Assembly (NCBI GenBank): GCA_031292275.1
Contig: JARLHL010000105.1
Span: 55,404-119,403 of the forward strand
Length of the DNA stretch: 64,000 nt
Reading direction: 5' to 3'
Origin: Desulfocapsaceae bacterium
GTDB taxonomy: Bacteria; Desulfobacterota; Desulfobulbia; Desulfobulbales; Desulfocapsaceae
Numbering within the stretch: the stretch's first letter is position 1; each line of letters opens with the position of its first letter. Positions 35,871 through 44,971 of the stretch are shown here, in pieces. The notes beneath the pieces are model-generated. The model saw only the letters and a list, made by a program, of their open reading frames with translations. It searched no databases and had not been told where the DNA came from. Position numbers and translations under genes: made by a program.

Positions 35871-35991
35871 TGCTTTCGGATATGACGACCAGGCTGCAAA
35901 GGCGCCGGCTGCTCCATCAATCATTTATTCAAGCCGGCATTCGTCATTCAACAGCATCTCCGAATAGAAATAATACACCACTGGAAAAATA

Positions 35992-37017
35992 ATGCAGACG
36001 ACCATACCCGTACGCGAGGCAGTCGGCATGATCCTCCCGCATGATATAACGGAAATTATCCCGGGAGTCTTCAAAGGTCCCGCCTTTAAAAAGGGCCATA
36101 TCATCAGGCAGGAGGATATCGAACACCTGCTGCGGCTGGGCAAGGATCATATCTACGTCATCCGGCTGGAGGCCGATCAGATTCACGAAGACGAGGCTGC
36201 GCAGATAATGGCCGGAGCCCTTGCCGGTGCAGGGGCCAGGCCTTCAGCACGGTCCGAGGAGGGCAAAATCGCCCTCTTCGCCAAATGGAACGGCCTGCTG
36301 AAGATCAACAAAGGAAATCTGCTGCGCTTCAATATGCTCGGTGAGGTCATGTGTTCCACCCTGCACGACAATACCCCGGTAAAAAAAGACGAGATCATCG
36401 CCGCAACCAGACTGATACCGCTGGTATGCCAGCGGTCGGTCATCGACCGGGCCGTCGTGATCGCCCGGTCGGAAAGCCCGATCATTCAGGTCATGCCCCT
36501 TCGACCCGCCAGAGCCGGGTTGATTATCACCGGCAACGAGGTCTTTCATAACCGGATACAGGACAGATTCGAACCGGTCCTGCGGGAGAAACTGCAGAGT
36601 CTGGGCTCTGCAATCCTTACGGTCTGCTTCGCCCCCGACGATCCTGACATGATTGCGAAGAAAATACGCGCATGCCTGACGGCCGGTGCGGACCTGATTG
36701 TCACCAGCGGCGGAATGTCCGTTGATCCCGACGATGTAACCCGTGAGGGCATCCGAAGGGCGGGAGCGGAGGACATGGTTTACGGGACCCCCGTCCTGCC
36801 CGGAGCGATGTTTCTCTCCGGCCGCATCGGCCAGGTTCCGGTCCTGGGCCTGCCTGCCTGCGGAATGTTTCACAGGACCACGGTCTTTGACCTGGTCCTG
36901 CCCCGGATCCTCGCAGGCGAGAGCCTTGGCCGTCAGGACCTGGCGGAACTCGGCCATGGCGGACTCTGCCGCGGCTGTAAAGACTGCCGATATCCGGTCT
37001 GCAGCTTTGGCAAATAA
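35992..37017 (+). CDS. Molybdopterin-binding protein (MoCF/MoeA-like domain) with C-terminal Cys cluster
   Basis: A 341-residue cytoplasmic protein. The N-terminal half (residues 1-160) has a MoeA-like beginning, VREAVGMILPHDITEI. The molybdopterin-binding domain contains GLIITGNEVF, IVTSGGMSVDPDDVT and PVLGLPACG. The C-terminus ends GLCRGCKDCRYPVCSFGK, four cysteines that could bind a metal or an iron-sulfur cluster. It probably inserts or processes the molybdenum/tungsten cofactor, but is not a typical full-length MoeA. The pseudouridine synthase gene follows immediately. Confidence 0.86.
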   Translation: MQTTIPVREAVGMILPHDITEIIPGVFKGPAFKKGHIIRQEDIEHLLRLGKDHIYVIRLEADQIHEDEAAQIMAGALAGAGARPSARSEEGKIALFAKWNGLLKINKGNLLRFNMLGEVMCSTLHDNTPVKKDEIIAATRLIPLVCQRSVIDRAVVIARSESPIIQVMPLRPARAGLIITGNEVFHNRIQDRFEPVLREKLQSLGSAILTVCFAPDDPDMIAKKIRACLTAGADLIVTSGGMSVDPDDVTREGIRRAGAEDMVYGTPVLPGAMFLSGRIGQVPVLGLPACGMFHRTTVFDLVLPRILAGESLGRQDLAELGHGGLCRGCKDCRYPVCSFGK

Positions 37018-37039
37018 CGGCGCACTGCATTACCGGGCA

Positions 37040-37831
37040 ATGGTGTCGGAAACCGCCCCGGCATGTGACTGGCTCGCCGCGGCAACCGGCCTGTCCAAGG
37101 GCAGGATAAAGGATGCCATGACCAAGGGAGCGGTATGGCACAAGCGCCAAGGACAGAAGGAGAGGAGAATCAGGAAGGCCACACTGCAGCTTCTCCCCGG
37201 CGACCGGATTGAACTGTACTATGATCCGTCAGTGCTGGCGCTTATCCCCCCTCCCCCCCGCCTCATCTTCGAGGCCAAACAGTATAGCGTCTGGTACAAG
37301 CCGGCCAACCTGCTGACCCAGGGAACCCGCTTTGGCGATCATTGTTCTCTGATCAGATGCGTCGAAATATTTTTTAAGCCTCACAAGGAGATCCGGCCTG
37401 TACATCGCCTCGACCGCGAGGCCTTCGGCCTTGTCATTGTGGCCCATACCGGCCAGGGGGCCTCGGCCTTGTCCGAACTTTTCCGCCGGGGCGCCATTGA
37501 AAAGAGATACCGGGCCGAGGTCCATGGCAGGATGGGCTCCCCGCAGGAGAGTATCACCCTCTCGTATCCTCTGGATGGAAAGGCCGCAACCACCATCGTT
37601 ACGGTCACAGAGTATGCACCCAAGAAAGACAGCAGCACCGTTGACATCCTGCTGCAGACCGGCAGGTTTCATCAGATCAGGCGGCACTTGAGCCGGGAAG
37701 GACATCCCATCGTCGGGGATCCGGCATACGGCGTCAGAGGGACCAAGGCAGATTCCCCTCTGCAACTCTGCGCCTACAGCCTTCGGTTCACCTGCCCGTT
37801 TACCGGAGCGAAACAGGCCTTCAGTCTGTAA
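37040..37831 (+). CDS. RluA-family RNA pseudouridine synthase
   Basis: A pseudouridine synthase of about 263 residues. The catalytic Asp is in RPVHRLDREAFGLVIVA, KRYRAEVHG follows, and TGRFHQIRRHLSREGHPIVGD is the conserved C-terminal RNA-binding block. It begins with an S4-like segment (GLSKGRIKDAMTKGAVW). The target uridine (rRNA or tRNA) is not evident. The frame is open far upstream. I chose the ATG at 37040, 22 bases after the previous stop; an ATG at 36956, overlapping the previous gene, is the alternative. It converges with lpxB and overlaps it by 11 bases. Confidence 0.85.
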   Translation: MVSETAPACDWLAAATGLSKGRIKDAMTKGAVWHKRQGQKERRIRKATLQLLPGDRIELYYDPSVLALIPPPPRLIFEAKQYSVWYKPANLLTQGTRFGDHCSLIRCVEIFFKPHKEIRPVHRLDREAFGLVIVAHTGQGASALSELFRRGAIEKRYRAEVHGRMGSPQESITLSYPLDGKAATTIVTVTEYAPKKDSSTVDILLQTGRFHQIRRHLSREGHPIVGDPAYGVRGTKADSPLQLCAYSLRFTCPFTGAKQAFSL

Positions 37832-38984
37832 CTATTGCCGGCTTCAGGATGCCCAGGGCCAGTCGGGCAGCCTGGTCGGAGGCCCCGGGAGCACCCAGCC
37901 GGGCCCGCACCAGGGCCAGCCCCTCCTGCATCTTCTTCCGGGTGTATTCATCAAAGAGGAGAAAGGCCAGCTCAACCTCGATGCTGCCGGGATTTGCCTG
38001 CTCCTGCAGCAGTTCGGGCACGACAAAATCACCGGCGATAAGATTGACCAGAGAGAAATTCTTGACCTTGACCAGCAGTCTGCCAAGAAAATAAGTGGAG
38101 GGTGAAACTTTGTACACAACGACCATGGGAACATTCAGAATGGCCAGTTCCAGGGTAACGGTACCGGACTTGGTCACGGCCGCATCACAGGCCGCCATCA
38201 TGTCGTAGCGGTTTTGACGGACAAGGCGGATATCGACAAACTGCCGATACTCCTCAAGCCCGCTCTCCTTGAGGTCGTCCTCTGTTATGGTCGAGGCCAG
38301 AGAAAGCAGAAAGACGATATGCTTCTGATACTTCTGCTGCATTCTTTTGGCAGCCTCCAGGAAGGTGGGCAGAAGGGCCGATATTTCTTTTTTGCGGCTG
38401 CCGGGAAAAAGTCCCACAATTTTATGATCGGGATCAATTTCATAACGGCTGACGAAGGCGTCCCTGCTCATCTCCACATGCACCGAATCCAGCAGGGGAT
38501 TGCCGACATAATGCGCATCGACCTTGCGGTCGCGATAAAACTGCTCCTCGAAGGGCAGGATAACACCGATGGCATCGACCAGCCTGCCGATGGTCTTGAC
38601 GCGGCCCGACCGCCAGGCCCATACCTGGGGACTGACATAATAAAATACCGGGATTCCAAGCCGCTTGGCTTTCCTGGCCAACATCAGATTAAAATCAGGG
38701 AAATCGATCAGGATCAGCAGCCGGGGGCGGTCCTGCTTCATCCTCTTCTTCAGCAGCCGCTGGGCCGCAATAATATCTGCGAGATGCGAAAAGACCTCGA
38801 CGGCACCGACCACCGCCAGCTTGCGGGCGTCATAGAGCAGCTCCACCCCGGCTGCCCCCAGTTCGACCCCGCCCATGCCGTAAAAGACCAGATCGGGCTG
38901 CTGTTTCAGCATAGCCCTGACCAGATGGGCGCCATGCATGTCACCGGAGGCCTCTCCGGCAACGATCATTATCGGGGCGCTCAT
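37821..38984 (-). CDS. lpxB: Lipid-A-disaccharide synthase
   Basis: A 387-residue GT-B glycosyltransferase at the inner face of the membrane. MIVAGEASGDMHGA is the LpxB N-terminal signature, and ILIDFPDFNLMLARKAK, VYYVSPQVWAWR, LFPGSRKKEI and KSGTVTLELA are all conserved. It joins UDP-diacylglucosamine with lipid X to form the lipid A disaccharide. The ATG overlaps the Gfo/Idh/MocA gene stop as ATGA, linking that dehydrogenase to lipid A synthesis. Confidence 0.96.
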   Translation of the reverse strand: MSAPIMIVAGEASGDMHGAHLVRAMLKQQPDLVFYGMGGVELGAAGVELLYDARKLAVVGAVEVFSHLADIIAAQRLLKKRMKQDRPRLLILIDFPDFNLMLARKAKRLGIPVFYYVSPQVWAWRSGRVKTIGRLVDAIGVILPFEEQFYRDRKVDAHYVGNPLLDSVHVEMSRDAFVSRYEIDPDHKIVGLFPGSRKKEISALLPTFLEAAKRMQQKYQKHIVFLLSLASTITEDDLKESGLEEYRQFVDIRLVRQNRYDMMAACDAAVTKSGTVTLELAILNVPMVVVYKVSPSTYFLGRLLVKVKNFSLVNLIAGDFVVPELLQEQANPGSIEVELAFLLFDEYTRKKMQEGLALVRARLGAPGASDQAARLALGILKPAIVTD

Positions 38985-39964
38985 TTCTTCAGGGCGGCCA
39001 GAATGGGCTTGAAGACGTCCAGCCCCTGCTGATTATTGATCTGCCTGATGACCTGCAAGGCGACATCAAGCGCCTTTCTGCCCTCATGGCCGGACACCGA
39101 AGGACGGGTCCGTTTCCTGACGTTGTTAATAAAGTGTTCAATCTCACTTTTCAGGGCATCGTGATTGGCAAAGGTCTCCACCGCGATTTCCTGTTTCGGC
39201 ATACCGCTGGCCAGCACCTCATCGGTCAGGTGGATGGTCATAACCTTCTTTTTGGCAAAATCCACATTGATATAGGAGCCGGGCTGGAAGATCCGCATTT
39301 TCCGGATGTTGGTCCGGGAGATCCTGCTGGCAGTGACATTGGCGGTGGCGCCGTTCTCAAAAATCAGCCGGGCATTGGCTATATCGGTCGATCTGGTCAC
39401 CACAGGGGCACCAACCGTATGAATCATCTTCAGCGGCGATTTGACAATATTAAGTATGATATCGATATCATGGATCATAAGATCCAGGACCACGTCAACA
39501 TCGACGCCCCTCTTTTTAAAGGTTGAAATACGACTGCTTTCGATGAAGACGGGCGTTGTCAGAAAGGGTTCCATGGCCTGGACGGCAGCATTGAATCGCT
39601 CAAGATGGCCGATCTGCAGGACCAGGTTTTTTTTCTCAGCCCTTTCGATCAGATCATCTGCCTCGGCCAGAGTCACGGTCATGGGCTTTTCCAACAGGAG
39701 ATCAACGCCCGCCGCGATGCAGTCAAGCCCCACCCGATGGTGATAGATGGTCGGAACAACAATGGAGACCGCCTCGACCAGAGGCAAAAGCTCTTTATAA
39801 TCGGTATAGGCCCGGCAAGCGCATTCCGCCGCGATCCTCTGAGCGCAGTCCGGGTCAGCGTCGGCTACACCGACCAGCTCCACATCCTGCATGGCTGCAT
39901 ATTTCTGGGCATGAAATTTTCCCAGGTACCCAACCCCGATAACGCCAACTTTCAATATATCCAT
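38981..39964 (-). CDS. Gfo/Idh/MocA dehydrogenase in a lipid A operon
   Basis: A 327-residue NAD(P)-dependent oxidoreductase with the Rossmann start VGVIGVGYLGKFHA, EKPM near residue 93 (LLLEKPMTVTL), QIGHLERFN, and VDVVLDLMIHDIDIIL with the conserved His-Asp pair. Coupling to lpxB by ATGA overlap suggests a substrate in lipid A synthesis. GnnA, which oxidises UDP-GlcNAc at C3 for amide-linked lipid A, belongs to this family, but the partner transaminase GnnB is not beside it. The ATG at 39964 is chosen over a TTG at 39979. Confidence 0.85.
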   Translation of the reverse strand: MDILKVGVIGVGYLGKFHAQKYAAMQDVELVGVADADPDCAQRIAAECACRAYTDYKELLPLVEAVSIVVPTIYHHRVGLDCIAAGVDLLLEKPMTVTLAEADDLIERAEKKNLVLQIGHLERFNAAVQAMEPFLTTPVFIESSRISTFKKRGVDVDVVLDLMIHDIDIILNIVKSPLKMIHTVGAPVVTRSTDIANARLIFENGATANVTASRISRTNIRKMRIFQPGSYINVDFAKKKVMTIHLTDEVLASGMPKQEIAVETFANHDALKSEIEHFINNVRKRTRPSVSGHEGRKALDVALQVIRQINNQQGLDVFKPILAALKK

Positions 39965-40095
39965 GGCCTCACAATCCAAAAGGCTCTACAAATAAGGACA
40001 TCTCATTAATAAAACACGCAATATAACTGTCCTGCGCCAGGATTCCGTTTACTCTGCCGCAACACAGACCGGTTGACTCTACCATAAATTTCAAC

Positions 40096-40803
40096 TTATA
40101 TCCCTAAATATGCTTTCTGTACCTCAGGGTCTGTCAGGAGGGCCTCGCCACTCCCGGCCAGAACAATCCTCCCGTTTTCCAGGACATACCCTCTGTGAGC
40201 GATATGCAGGGCCTGATTGGCATTCTGCTCGACCAGAAAAATCGTCGTACCGTGATCTGCATTGATCCGTTTGATGATCTTAAATATCTGTTTACTCATC
40301 AACGGCGCCAGCCCCATGGACGGCTCATCGAGAAGCAGCAGTGACGGTCTGGCCATCAGGGCCCTGGACATGGCCAGCATCTGCTGCTGACCGCCGCTCA
40401 GGGTGCCGCCGTCCTGATTTCTCCGTTCTGCCAGGATTGGAAACAAGGTGAACACATAATCAATATCATCTCTTATCCCTTTTTTGTCCCGGCGCAGGAA
40501 TGCACCCATATCCAGGTTTTCCCGGACGGTCAGCTGCGGAAAGATATGCCGCCCCTCCGGCACCTGGCAGACGCCCCTCCTGACAATCTGATCAGGCTCA
40601 AGTCCCTGAATCTCGACATCATCCAAAAGCACCCGGCCCGCAAGACAGGAAACCACCCCTGAGATCGTCATCAGCACGGTGCTTTTTCCAGCCCCGTTGG
40701 CCCCAATCAGGCTGACGATCTCTCCCTGCCCCACCTCCAGGCTGACATCATCAACGGCGATGATATTGCCGTAACCGGCCCTGAGATTCTGAAGTTTCAG
40801 CAT
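40096..40803 (-). CDS. livF: Branched-chain amino acid-type ABC transporter ATPase LivF
   Basis: A 235-residue ABC ATPase: Walker A GANGAGKST, the LivF-typical QVPEGRHIFPQLTVRENL, signature LSGGQQQMLAMSRAL, Walker B LLLLDEPSMGLAP and the switch His in FLVEQNAN. It powers uptake of leucine/isoleucine/valine or related amides with LivG, LivH and LivM. It begins three bases after livG and ends the operon. Confidence 0.94.
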   Translation of the reverse strand: MLKLQNLRAGYGNIIAVDDVSLEVGQGEIVSLIGANGAGKSTVLMTISGVVSCLAGRVLLDDVEIQGLEPDQIVRRGVCQVPEGRHIFPQLTVRENLDMGAFLRRDKKGIRDDIDYVFTLFPILAERRNQDGGTLSGGQQQMLAMSRALMARPSLLLLDEPSMGLAPLMSKQIFKIIKRINADHGTTIFLVEQNANQALHIAHRGYVLENGRIVLAGSGEALLTDPEVQKAYLGI

Positions 40804-40806
40804 CTG

Positions 40807-41586
40807 TCACGCTCCGAGATAGGCCTTGATGACATCAGGATTCGACCGAATTTCACCAGGACTCCCCTGAGCAATTTTCCGACCGTAGTCGATGACGAAA
40901 ATACGCTGGCAGAGGCTCATCACCAGTTTCATATCATGCTCTATCAGCAGAATCGTCAGACCGTCAGCTGCAATCTCCCCGATCAACTCCATGATATTGA
41001 GGGTCTCCTGCGGATTCATACCGGCGGCCGGCTCATCCAGGAGCAGCAACAGGGGCTCTGCGGCCAGGGCCCGGGCCATCTCCAGCCTTCTTTGGGCGCC
41101 ATAGGGCAAATTCCCGGCCAATTCATTCACGTATCCGGCAAGACCGACTCTCTCCAGAATGGTATAGCTGGTATCGATGATCTCCTGCTCCTCTCTTCTC
41201 GTGGCAGCGTTACGAAATAGGGCGCCCAGGATAGAGGCCCTGGACCGGCAATGCCTGCCTATCATCACATTCTCAAGCGTTGTCATCCCCGGGAAAAGCC
41301 GGATATTCTGAAAGGTCCGAGCCACCCCTTTCTCCGTTATCTGATGCGGCTTCATCCCCTTCAGGCTGACAGCTTCGGCATCCCGGCCCGGATAGAAGAG
41401 GATTTCCCCTGCCGACGGGGCATAAAGTCCTGTCAGACAGTTGAAAAAGGTGGTCTTGCCGGCGCCGTTGGGGCCGATCACGGCAGCAATCTCTTTCTGC
41501 TTGATATCGAGATCAAGATTATCCAGGGCCAGGATGCCACCGAAGGATACGGACAGGCCGCTAATTTTCAGGATAGTTGTATTCAC
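40807..41586 (-). CDS. livG: Branched-chain amino acid-type ABC transporter ATPase LivG
   Basis: A 259-residue ABC ATPase: Walker A GPNGAGKTT, GVARTFQNIRLFPGMTTLENV typical of LivG, a LPYGAQRRLEMARAL signature (LSxGQ variant), Walker B LLLLDEPAAGMNP and the switch His in LLIEHDMK. It pairs with LivF. The start codon overlaps the livM stop as ATGA. Confidence 0.94.
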   Translation of the reverse strand: MNTTILKISGLSVSFGGILALDNLDLDIKQKEIAAVIGPNGAGKTTFFNCLTGLYAPSAGEILFYPGRDAEAVSLKGMKPHQITEKGVARTFQNIRLFPGMTTLENVMIGRHCRSRASILGALFRNAATRREEQEIIDTSYTILERVGLAGYVNELAGNLPYGAQRRLEMARALAAEPLLLLLDEPAAGMNPQETLNIMELIGEIAADGLTILLIEHDMKLVMSLCQRIFVIDYGRKIAQGSPGEIRSNPDVIKAYLGA

Positions 41587-42797
41587 GTCTCGGGATCAGG
41601 CTTCTTTGTAATGAAATAGGCCCTGCGGCCGGGGGCTATCAGGCCCTGGGGACGGAACACCATCAGCAGCACCAGGAGGATCCCGAAGGCCAGCATCCGG
41701 TACTGGGCAAGGGCGCGCAGATACTCAGGCAGGAGAATGAGAATGAATGCCCCCAGAATCACTCCGAATATGGATCCCATGCCGCCCAGAACGACTATGG
41801 AAAGAATGATCGCCGATTCGAGAAAGGTGAAGCTTGCCGGGTTGATAAAAGTTGTCTTGGCAGCGAAGACCACACCGATGATCCCGGCCCAGAAGGCCCC
41901 CAGGGCAAAGGCCGTGAGCTTGGTCTTGGTTTTGTCTATTCCCATGGCCTCACAGGCGATCTCATCCTCACGTAAGGCAATCCAGGCCCTGCCCAGGCGT
42001 GAATGCTGGAGTCTGCCGACAATGAAGATTGCCACCAGCACAAAGGCCAGCATCAGATAGTAGATATAAAGAATGGCAGCATCCAGAGAAAGTTCAAGAC
42101 CAAAAAATCCCGGCCGGGAAATATTGGAAATACCACTCGGTCCCTGGGAAAATTCCCCCCAGTTTTCCAGGATCAAACGGATAATCTCCCCAAAGCCGAG
42201 GGTGACTATGGCCAGATAATCTCCCCGCAGCCTCAGAACCGGAAAGCCCAGGAGAACCCCGAAGAGAGCGGCAATCAGGCCGCCGATGGGCAAAACGGTC
42301 CAGAACCCCCAGTGAAAATGATAATTGAGAAGCGCATAACTGTAGGCGCCCACAGCATAGAAGGCCACATAGCCGAGATCGAGCAGACCTGCCATCCCGA
42401 CCACAATATTCAGCCCGAGGCCAAGCACCACATACATCAGTGCCGTGGTCATGATGGTGGTCTGATAGGAGGAGAAGATCTGCGGAAAGGCGACTGCCAG
42501 GCACAGGAGCAGGACGATCAGGATCTTTCTGATTTTGGGGTCCGGACAGAAGCGTAAAGACCAGGCAGTACCCTTTCCCAGGGCCTTGCCCGGGTTTTTC
42601 CTCTGCATTATCCACCTGCCCAAAAAGGAAAAGAAGAAACCGGCAAGACCGACAAAGAGCATATTCTTCCAGCGCCAGTGGACCACTCTCTCGACGAGGT
42701 CCACCTTTACGACCATCAGGGGAAAGGTCAGAAAGATAAACCAGAGCGCAACGAGCAGGGATCGCTTCAATTCCTGATAGAGGCGGCAGGCAGGCAT
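41583..42797 (-). CDS. livM: Branched-chain amino acid-type ABC permease LivM
   Basis: A 404-residue permease with about ten membrane segments. After an N-terminal extension with two hydrophobic stretches come MYVVLGLGLNIVVGMAGLLDLGYVAFYAVGAY, then RLRGDYLAIVTLGFGEIIR and GRAWIALREDEIACEAMGI (the EAA-like loop that contacts the ATPases). It forms the transmembrane channel with LivH. The gene starts two bases after livH. Confidence 0.94.
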   Translation of the reverse strand: MPACRLYQELKRSLLVALWFIFLTFPLMVVKVDLVERVVHWRWKNMLFVGLAGFFFSFLGRWIMQRKNPGKALGKGTAWSLRFCPDPKIRKILIVLLLCLAVAFPQIFSSYQTTIMTTALMYVVLGLGLNIVVGMAGLLDLGYVAFYAVGAYSYALLNYHFHWGFWTVLPIGGLIAALFGVLLGFPVLRLRGDYLAIVTLGFGEIIRLILENWGEFSQGPSGISNISRPGFFGLELSLDAAILYIYYLMLAFVLVAIFIVGRLQHSRLGRAWIALREDEIACEAMGIDKTKTKLTAFALGAFWAGIIGVVFAAKTTFINPASFTFLESAIILSIVVLGGMGSIFGVILGAFILILLPEYLRALAQYRMLAFGILLVLLMVFRPQGLIAPGRRAYFITKKPDPET

Positions 42798-42799
42798 GG

Positions 42800-43717
42800 T
42801 CAGACCTTTTGAGATTCTTTTTTTCCCAGCAGACCGGAAGGCCTGAAGATCAGGATGAGGACAAGAAGAGTAAAGGCGAAGACATCCTCATAGTCGCTGG
42901 ACACATAGCCGGTGGCAAAGCTTTCCGTAAGGCCCAGGACCAGGCTGCCGAGCACAGCCCCCGGGATAGAACCTATTCCTCCCAGAACCGCCGCGGTGAA
43001 GGCCTTGATGCCGGCGAGAAAACCTATATAATAATTGATCTGTCCTATATGGGCGGCTATCAGCATCCCGCCGATGGCCGCCAGACCGGAGCCTATCACA
43101 AAGGTTGCGGAAATCACCCGGTTAACATTGATACCCACCAGCATGGCCATGGTCGAATCCTGGGCAGTGGCCCGCATGGCCTTTCCTATCCGGGTGTACC
43201 GGATGATGAAGGTCAGGATACCCATCACGATAAGGGTGGTAAAAAGAATCACAACATCGGACGAACCGAGATAATCGGCATAGCGATCCATGAAGGGAAG
43301 ATCGGGGATCAGTTTCGGAAAGGAGATGAAATCAGACGTTTGGGCCAGGAAAACATAGTTTTGCAGCAGGATGGACATGCCGATGGCGCTAATCAGGGGG
43401 GACAGACGCGGGGCCCTGCGCAAGGGCCTGTAGGCGAGCCTCTCGACGGTATAGCCGTAGGCCCCCGACCAGACCACCGCAGCAGCCCCGGCGATGATCA
43501 CAGTTGCGAAAAGAGGATATCCGTAGAGAGAGAGCACGGAGGCGACAATATAGGAGGTGAATGCCCCGATCATGTAAATCTCGCCATGGGCAAAATTAAT
43601 CAGCCCTATAATGCCGTAGACCATGGTGTATCCCAGGGCGATGAGCGCATAGATCGCGCCCCTGGTCAGGCCGCTGAAGAAAAGTTCGATAAAGTAGTGC
43701 ATAGGTGATTCGTTCAT
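42800..43717 (-). CDS. livH: Branched-chain amino acid-type ABC permease LivH
   Basis: A permease of about 305 residues with the family-typical FSGLTRGAIYALIALGYTMVYGIIGLINFAHGEIYMIGAF and GKAMRATAQDSTMAMLVGINVNRV. It is the first gene of livHMGF. The frame can start with TTG at 43726 or ATG at 43717 or 43702; none has a strong ribosome site, and 43702 fits the usual LivH N-terminus best after 43717. No periplasmic LivK gene adjoins the operon. The only LivK-like gene in the window is at 24501-25757. Confidence 0.92.
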   Translation of the reverse strand: MNESPMHYFIELFFSGLTRGAIYALIALGYTMVYGIIGLINFAHGEIYMIGAFTSYIVASVLSLYGYPLFATVIIAGAAAVVWSGAYGYTVERLAYRPLRRAPRLSPLISAIGMSILLQNYVFLAQTSDFISFPKLIPDLPFMDRYADYLGSSDVVILFTTLIVMGILTFIIRYTRIGKAMRATAQDSTMAMLVGINVNRVISATFVIGSGLAAIGGMLIAAHIGQINYYIGFLAGIKAFTAAVLGGIGSIPGAVLGSLVLGLTESFATGYVSSDYEDVFAFTLLVLILIFRPSGLLGKKESQKV

Positions 43718-43815
43718 AAAAATCAACCGAAGCCGGCAATTGATCTCCTCGCATTTTCACTTTATACAGGCGATGCTCCCGTGCCTGCCGAACGTCCAAG
43801 CAGCACGAGCACTTA

Positions 43816-44808
43816 TCAGGTCAGAATATCCGTCATTCTCCGAAGCCCGTCTTTTTTTCCAATCACGACGATGACATCCCCGGCATCGAATGTCTCGGTG
43901 GGCATGGGATTGTAGATCATCTCATTGCTGGCCTTTTTGATGGCCACTATAATAACTCCGAAGTCCTGTCTGAGATTGCTCGTCACAATGGTCTTGCCGA
44001 TCAGCATGGAAGTCGGGCCAATGACGGCCTCCTCCATCTTCAGGTCCAGGGCATTGTTCATCATGGTGTTGTCGATAAAATCGACCACCGTCGGCCGTTG
44101 CAGGATCTCCGCCATCCTCCGCCCCCCCATCTGATACGGACAGACGACCCTCGAGGCCCCGGCCCGCAGCAGTTTGTCCTCATTTTTTGTGTCGGAGGCC
44201 CGGGCTAGGATGAAGATGTCCGGCCGCAGGCCTTTGGCAGACAGGGCGATGAAGACATTATCAGCATCCGAACTGACGGCGGTGACAAGGCCCTTTGCCC
44301 GATGGAGTCCGGCCTTGAGCAAGGTCGAGTCGGCCGTGGCGTCCATGTTCAGGTAGAGATAGCGGCAGGACTCAATCTGTTCAACATGCAGGGGAGCCTG
44401 CTCAATGACAACGATGGGGATATGCTCAGCGGAAAGTTCCTTGGCTATGGTACTGCCGATTCGGCCGAATCCGCAGATAATATAATGATCCTTGAGCTGA
44501 GCAATTTTTTTTTCCAATTTTCTCCTCCCGAATAAACGGCGCAGTTCCCCCTCGACAATGATCTGGGCAACAAGTCCCAGGCTGTAAGTCAGGACACCGA
44601 TTCCTGACACAATAATGCAGAGCGTGACAACCCTGCCGGCAGTGGAAAGAGGATGGGTCTCGCCAAACCCGACGGTGCTGATGGTGATGATGGTCATGTA
44701 TAAGGCATCGAAGGCTGACCATCCTTCTACCACAATGTAACCTGCCGTTCCTGAGCCGATAATGACTACAAGCAAAAGAGCAGATATTTTCAGCCTGGAA
44801 TAATCCAT
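43816..44808 (-). CDS. Potassium channel protein with RCK (TrkA-N/TrkA-C) domains
   Basis: A 330-residue protein with two membrane helices flanking the selectivity filter TVGFGE near residue 46. An RCK domain follows with the nucleotide-binding ICGFGRIGS, then a TrkA-C domain from ~250 (MLIGKTIVTSNLRQDFGVIIVAI). It resembles MthK-type ligand-gated K+ channels, which open on binding Ca2+ or nucleotides on the cytoplasmic side. It is monocistronic as far as can be seen. The ribosome site is weak. Confidence 0.93.
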   Translation of the reverse strand: MDYSRLKISALLLVVIIGSGTAGYIVVEGWSAFDALYMTIITISTVGFGETHPLSTAGRVVTLCIIVSGIGVLTYSLGLVAQIIVEGELRRLFGRRKLEKKIAQLKDHYIICGFGRIGSTIAKELSAEHIPIVVIEQAPLHVEQIESCRYLYLNMDATADSTLLKAGLHRAKGLVTAVSSDADNVFIALSAKGLRPDIFILARASDTKNEDKLLRAGASRVVCPYQMGGRRMAEILQRPTVVDFIDNTMMNNALDLKMEEAVIGPTSMLIGKTIVTSNLRQDFGVIIVAIKKASNEMIYNPMPTETFDAGDVIVVIGKKDGLRRMTDILT

Positions 44809-44923
44809 AATTTTGGCATGCCTGTGAAACCGTGAGCCAGCTCAAAGATTAGAAAAGGCTTCGATACGCGTTAGCCCTCAAACATCGGGGGGCTTTACCG
44901 AAAACTATCCCGGCTGAGAGATG

Positions 44924-44954
44924 TGAGCCTGCAGGAGACCCGCCGGCAGGCTCA
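44924..44954 (-). terminator. Hairpin after the DsbC-like gene
   Basis: TGAGCCTGC (44924-44932) and GCAGGCTCA (44946-44954) form a 9-bp perfect stem with a 13-base loop, 18 bases beyond the stop of the minus-strand dsbC-like gene. No T-run follows. Confidence 0.42.
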
Positions 44955-44971
44955 GCATTCAGGAACACCAC

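Noticed and set aside
42809..43708. A 299-codon open frame antisense to livH
   Set aside because: It mirrors the livH coding region, and the predicted product is rich in Gly/His/Asp repeats without domain features.
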